Below, one piece after another: positions 24,181-25,843 of a stretch of DNA of 25,843 nucleotides. Source of the stretch: an uncultured Lachnospiraceae bacterium (GTDB lineage Bacteria; Bacillota; Clostridia; Lachnospirales; Lachnospiraceae). The first letter of the stretch is position 1. Each line of letters starts with the position of its first letter. The notes under the pieces are model-generated. The model saw only the letters and a program-made list of their open reading frames with translations, was not told the DNA's origin and searched no databases. The position numbers and the translations under genes are program-made. The DNA lies in assembly GCA_910586315.1 (NCBI GenBank), contig CAJUIP010000040.1, positions 1-25,843 on the forward strand, given 5' to 3'.

Positions 24181-24671
24181 CCGGGGTATCGCTCTCGTTC
24201 GTGTACAATTCAAGATAAACGCATCAACTTCTTCCAAAAAGATGTTGACTTTTCAAGTACTTTTGTTCCGAAGATATTTTTTCCTGGTAACGTATCATAT
24301 AAGATTGAAAATTGCATATAATTCGCTGCAAACACGTACTGTTGAACAGAATGGCATGATGAATCATAGGTTGAAAGGTTATAATTATCTGGTAATTATT
24401 TTGATATAATATCTATTTTCACAATATTCAGCATATTTATATTGATGTGTTTACCCAGTAACGCGGAAATCCTTATTTGCCAAAAAACTCCACTCTACCA
24501 AAAACGCATGTGAATTCCCCCACCCCACAAAGGGCTGAGGTAATTTTATATCTGACCACAGAAACATCTGACGGTTACAAATATACCCCCAGGTGAAAGG
24601 CCATCTGTATATCACCATGTTGCAGACATGATGTAAATGTCGCGCCAGCAAAAACCGCCAGCAAGGAATCG
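24181..24671. other. AT-rich stretch without a convincing gene
   Basis: About 490 bases between the promoter of the 22088 gene and the terminator at 24672. I see no coding frame with a ribosome site. A plus-strand extended -10 (TGATATAAT, about 24401-24409) has no good -35 and no gene after it. A 66-codon minus frame (24651-24451) begins with TTG without a Shine-Dalgarno sequence and has a low-complexity aromatic composition. A short direct repeat TTGCTGGCG occurs twice on the minus strand near 24640-24665. This looks like decayed intergenic DNA. Confidence 0.5.
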
Positions 24672-24716
24672 AAAAAGCCGTACCGCACGGTCCCTTTTAT
24701 GACCTGCAATACGGCT
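24672..24716 (-). terminator. Intrinsic terminator, probably of the aldo/keto reductase gene
   Basis: On the minus strand AGCCGTA (24716-24710) pairs with TACGGCT (24682-24676), with an inner GCA/TGC stem, and is followed by TTTTT. It is about 200 bases after the reductase stop codon, the distance being taken up by the palindromic element at 24749-24915. Confidence 0.7.
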
Positions 24717-24748
24717 ATCCAAAGGCAAAACAACGACCCAAAAACAAG

Positions 24749-24915
24749 GCTAGTGTACTGACTCGATTACTTTCAGCCAAATGACGCAGAATGAATTTTC
24801 AGTCTGCAAGGCGGAGGAAGGAGGCGATGCGGTGGCATCGTTGACTGACAACAACGCAGCAGATGGAAATTCAGGCAAGCCATTTGGCGAAATGTAATCG
24901 AGTCAGCACACTAGC
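24749..24915. mobile_element. 167-bp palindromic MITE-like element
   Basis: The ends GCTAGTGTACTGACTCGATT (24749-24768) and its near-perfect complement (to 24915; one mismatch in the first 22 bases) begin terminal inverted repeats that continue with gaps for about 58 bases. The apex is GATGC-ggtg-GCATC (24826-24839), concentric with the ends. It has no coding capacity. It starts one base after the reductase stop codon and lies before that gene's terminator, which suggests insertion. No target-site duplication is obvious. A folded regulatory palindrome is the alternative. Confidence 0.65.
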
Positions 24916-24916
24916 T

Positions 24917-25613
24917 TTACTCATGGATTTTCCACCCATTCAGGAACTTCGCAGTATCAGCCGCGCCATGGTCAATGATCTCACTATGTCCCAAATCCAG
25001 TGCCCTGATTGCCTCCATATCCTCATCACTCAGCCTGAAATCCCAAATATTAAGGTTTTCTTCCATGCGCTCCTTGTGAACGGATTTCGGAATAATCACA
25101 ACACCCCTCTGCACATTCCACCGCAGGGCCGCCTGCGCTGCAGTTTTCCCATACTTCGCACCAATTTCGGTTAGAACCGGATGGCTGAAAATGCCATGCT
25201 TTCCTTCCGCCATCGGCCCCCATGCCTCGGGTTGAACGCCAAACTCTTTCATGGTTTCCAGCGCGCCCGTCTGTGCAAAAAACGGATGAAGCTCCACCTG
25301 ATTAACCATCGGTTTGATTTTTGCGTTCAGGCATAAGTCCGCAAGCCTTTCCGGATAAAAGTTGCAGACGCCGATTGCCCTGCTTTTCCCTTCCTCATAC
25401 AGTTCTTCCATCGCCCGCCATGAACCGTAATAATCATTCATCGGCTGGTGGATCAGATACAGGTCAACATAATCAAGCCCTAATTTATCAAGAGAAACCT
25501 GAAACGCTTTTTTCGCATTCTCATACCCCGCATCCTGCCGCTTCCGGCACCTGGAACACGCCGAATCCCTCCATTGGCATTTTTACTCCGTTACTTAATG
25601 TTGTGTAATCCAT
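24917..25613 (-). pseudogene. Aldo/keto reductase gene broken by an internal deletion
   Basis: The gene starts normally: AAGGAGG 8 bases before ATG 25613, then MDYTTLSNGVKMPMEGFGVF as in intact AKRs of the 2,5-diketogluconate-reductase type. After about 24 codons (QVPE) the sequence jumps into the middle of the protein in another frame (DAGYENAKKAFQVSLDKLGL). The original frame stops at 25521. The rest is normal (YLIHQP, IGVCNFYPERL, PMVNQVELHPFF, IPKSVHKERMEEN) to the stop at 24917. Compared with the family, about 50 codons are missing, including the catalytic Asp, Tyr and Lys; only the active-site His remains. A truncated peptide could start at ATG 25441 but would lack the site. A sequencing or assembly error is possible but would need to remove about 150 bases. 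Confidence 0.85.
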
Positions 25614-25640
25614 TGCAGATCCTCCTTGTTCTCAAATAAT

Positions 25641-25843
25641 GCTACTGTTTACGGTTGGGGGGCATCTTCTTGCCCGTCTCCAACGGGCAAGAAGCATCGG
25701 GCATTCACCCGATGGGGAAAAACGGATAAAATCTGTCTTACAAGCAAACTTGACGCCTGTTTTTATCCGTTTCCCCGCCTTACTGCTCACGGTTGGGGGG
25801 CATCTTCTTGCCCGTCTCCAACGGGCAAGAAGCATCGGGCATT
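25641..25843. repeat. 140-bp-period multi-stem repeat running off the window end
   Basis: A 63-base segment (25641-25703) is repeated almost exactly at 25781-25843, where the window ends. Each copy holds CTTCTTGCCCGT-ctcca-ACGGGCAAGAAG, a perfect 12-bp stem. Behind the first copy lie CATCGGG/CCCGATG (25693-25699, 25706-25712) and a 16-bp stem GGGGAAA..CGGATAAAA with TTTTATCCGTTTCCCC (25712-25729, 25761-25776; two-base bulge). Minus-strand frames over it only translate the repeat. Part of the unit also occurs at 9426-9457, so it is a dispersed family. It ends 28 bases upstream of the reductase start codon. Confidence 0.75.

Noticed and set aside
24401..24409. Plus-strand promoter (TGATATAAT)
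   Set aside because: No acceptable -35 at 16-18 bases and no gene downstream on that strand. In AT-rich DNA such matches arise by chance.
24451..24651. 66-codon minus-strand frame in the AT-rich gap
   Set aside because: It starts with TTG and has no Shine-Dalgarno sequence, its composition is odd (many Trp, His, Phe), and it lies just downstream of a terminator. Not a supported gene.
25641..25843. Possible CRISPR array, or the minus-strand 67-codon frame over the repeats
   Set aside because: The repeat is 63 bases with spacing of 140, the intervening sequence is itself a hairpin, and no cas gene is visible. The frame only translates the repeated unit twice.

Overview
The window looks like the chromosome of a gut-type Lachnospiraceae (Clostridium cluster XIVa) relative. 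The evidence is moderate GC, strong AGGAGG ribosome binding sites, Gram-positive style promoters, a lipoprotein relative of trigger factor, a short three-domain S1 protein, and many intergenic palindromes. The genus cannot be fixed from the sequence alone.

Layout. At 1-776 a small cupin gene (+) lies behind a promoter with an operator-like palindrome and ends at tandem terminators. From 774 to 9263 everything is on the minus strand. In transcription order there is a two-component system with a small exported protein (9263 to 6646, then a terminator), then S1 RNA-binding protein, RelQ-type alarmone synthetase, Dtd and M18 aminopeptidase (6507 to 2926, then a hairpin), then a trigger-factor-like FKBP lipoprotein and a Cof-type HAD phosphatase (2739 to 774). 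These look like housekeeping and stress functions. At 9553-10995 an AbgB-like M20 amidohydrolase runs divergently from the response regulator.

The defence region is 11145-20304 (minus). Four overlapping or abutting genes encode a complete Wadjet-like plasmid-restriction system of the TIGR02677/02678/02680/02679 kind, which I know as type III: jetA (kleisin-like), jetB (KITE-like), jetC (SMC ATPase) and jetD (TOPRIM nuclease). A possible 41-codon ORF and a DUF1016/YhcG-type PD-(D/E)XK nuclease follow in the same direction with gaps of only 4 bases, so the locus may be a six-gene unit.

Upstream of it (20583-25613) are a MalY/PatB-type C-S lyase, a roughly 300-bp degenerate 14-bp minisatellite, a 608-residue protein of unknown function, about 1 kb of AT-rich DNA without a convincing gene, and an aldo/keto reductase inactivated by an internal deletion.

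The most unusual content is not protein-coding. Most larger intergenic gaps carry imperfect palindromes. One apparent family is bounded by GTAACnnTTC-like ends: two long forms at 20350-20523 and 23987-24086, and two short forms at 738-768 and 4820-4849. A different 167-bp palindrome sits between the reductase stop codon and its terminator. A third family (CATCGGG...CCCGATG) is present at 9426-9457 and in a repeated multi-stem unit at 25641-25843 that runs off the end of the window.
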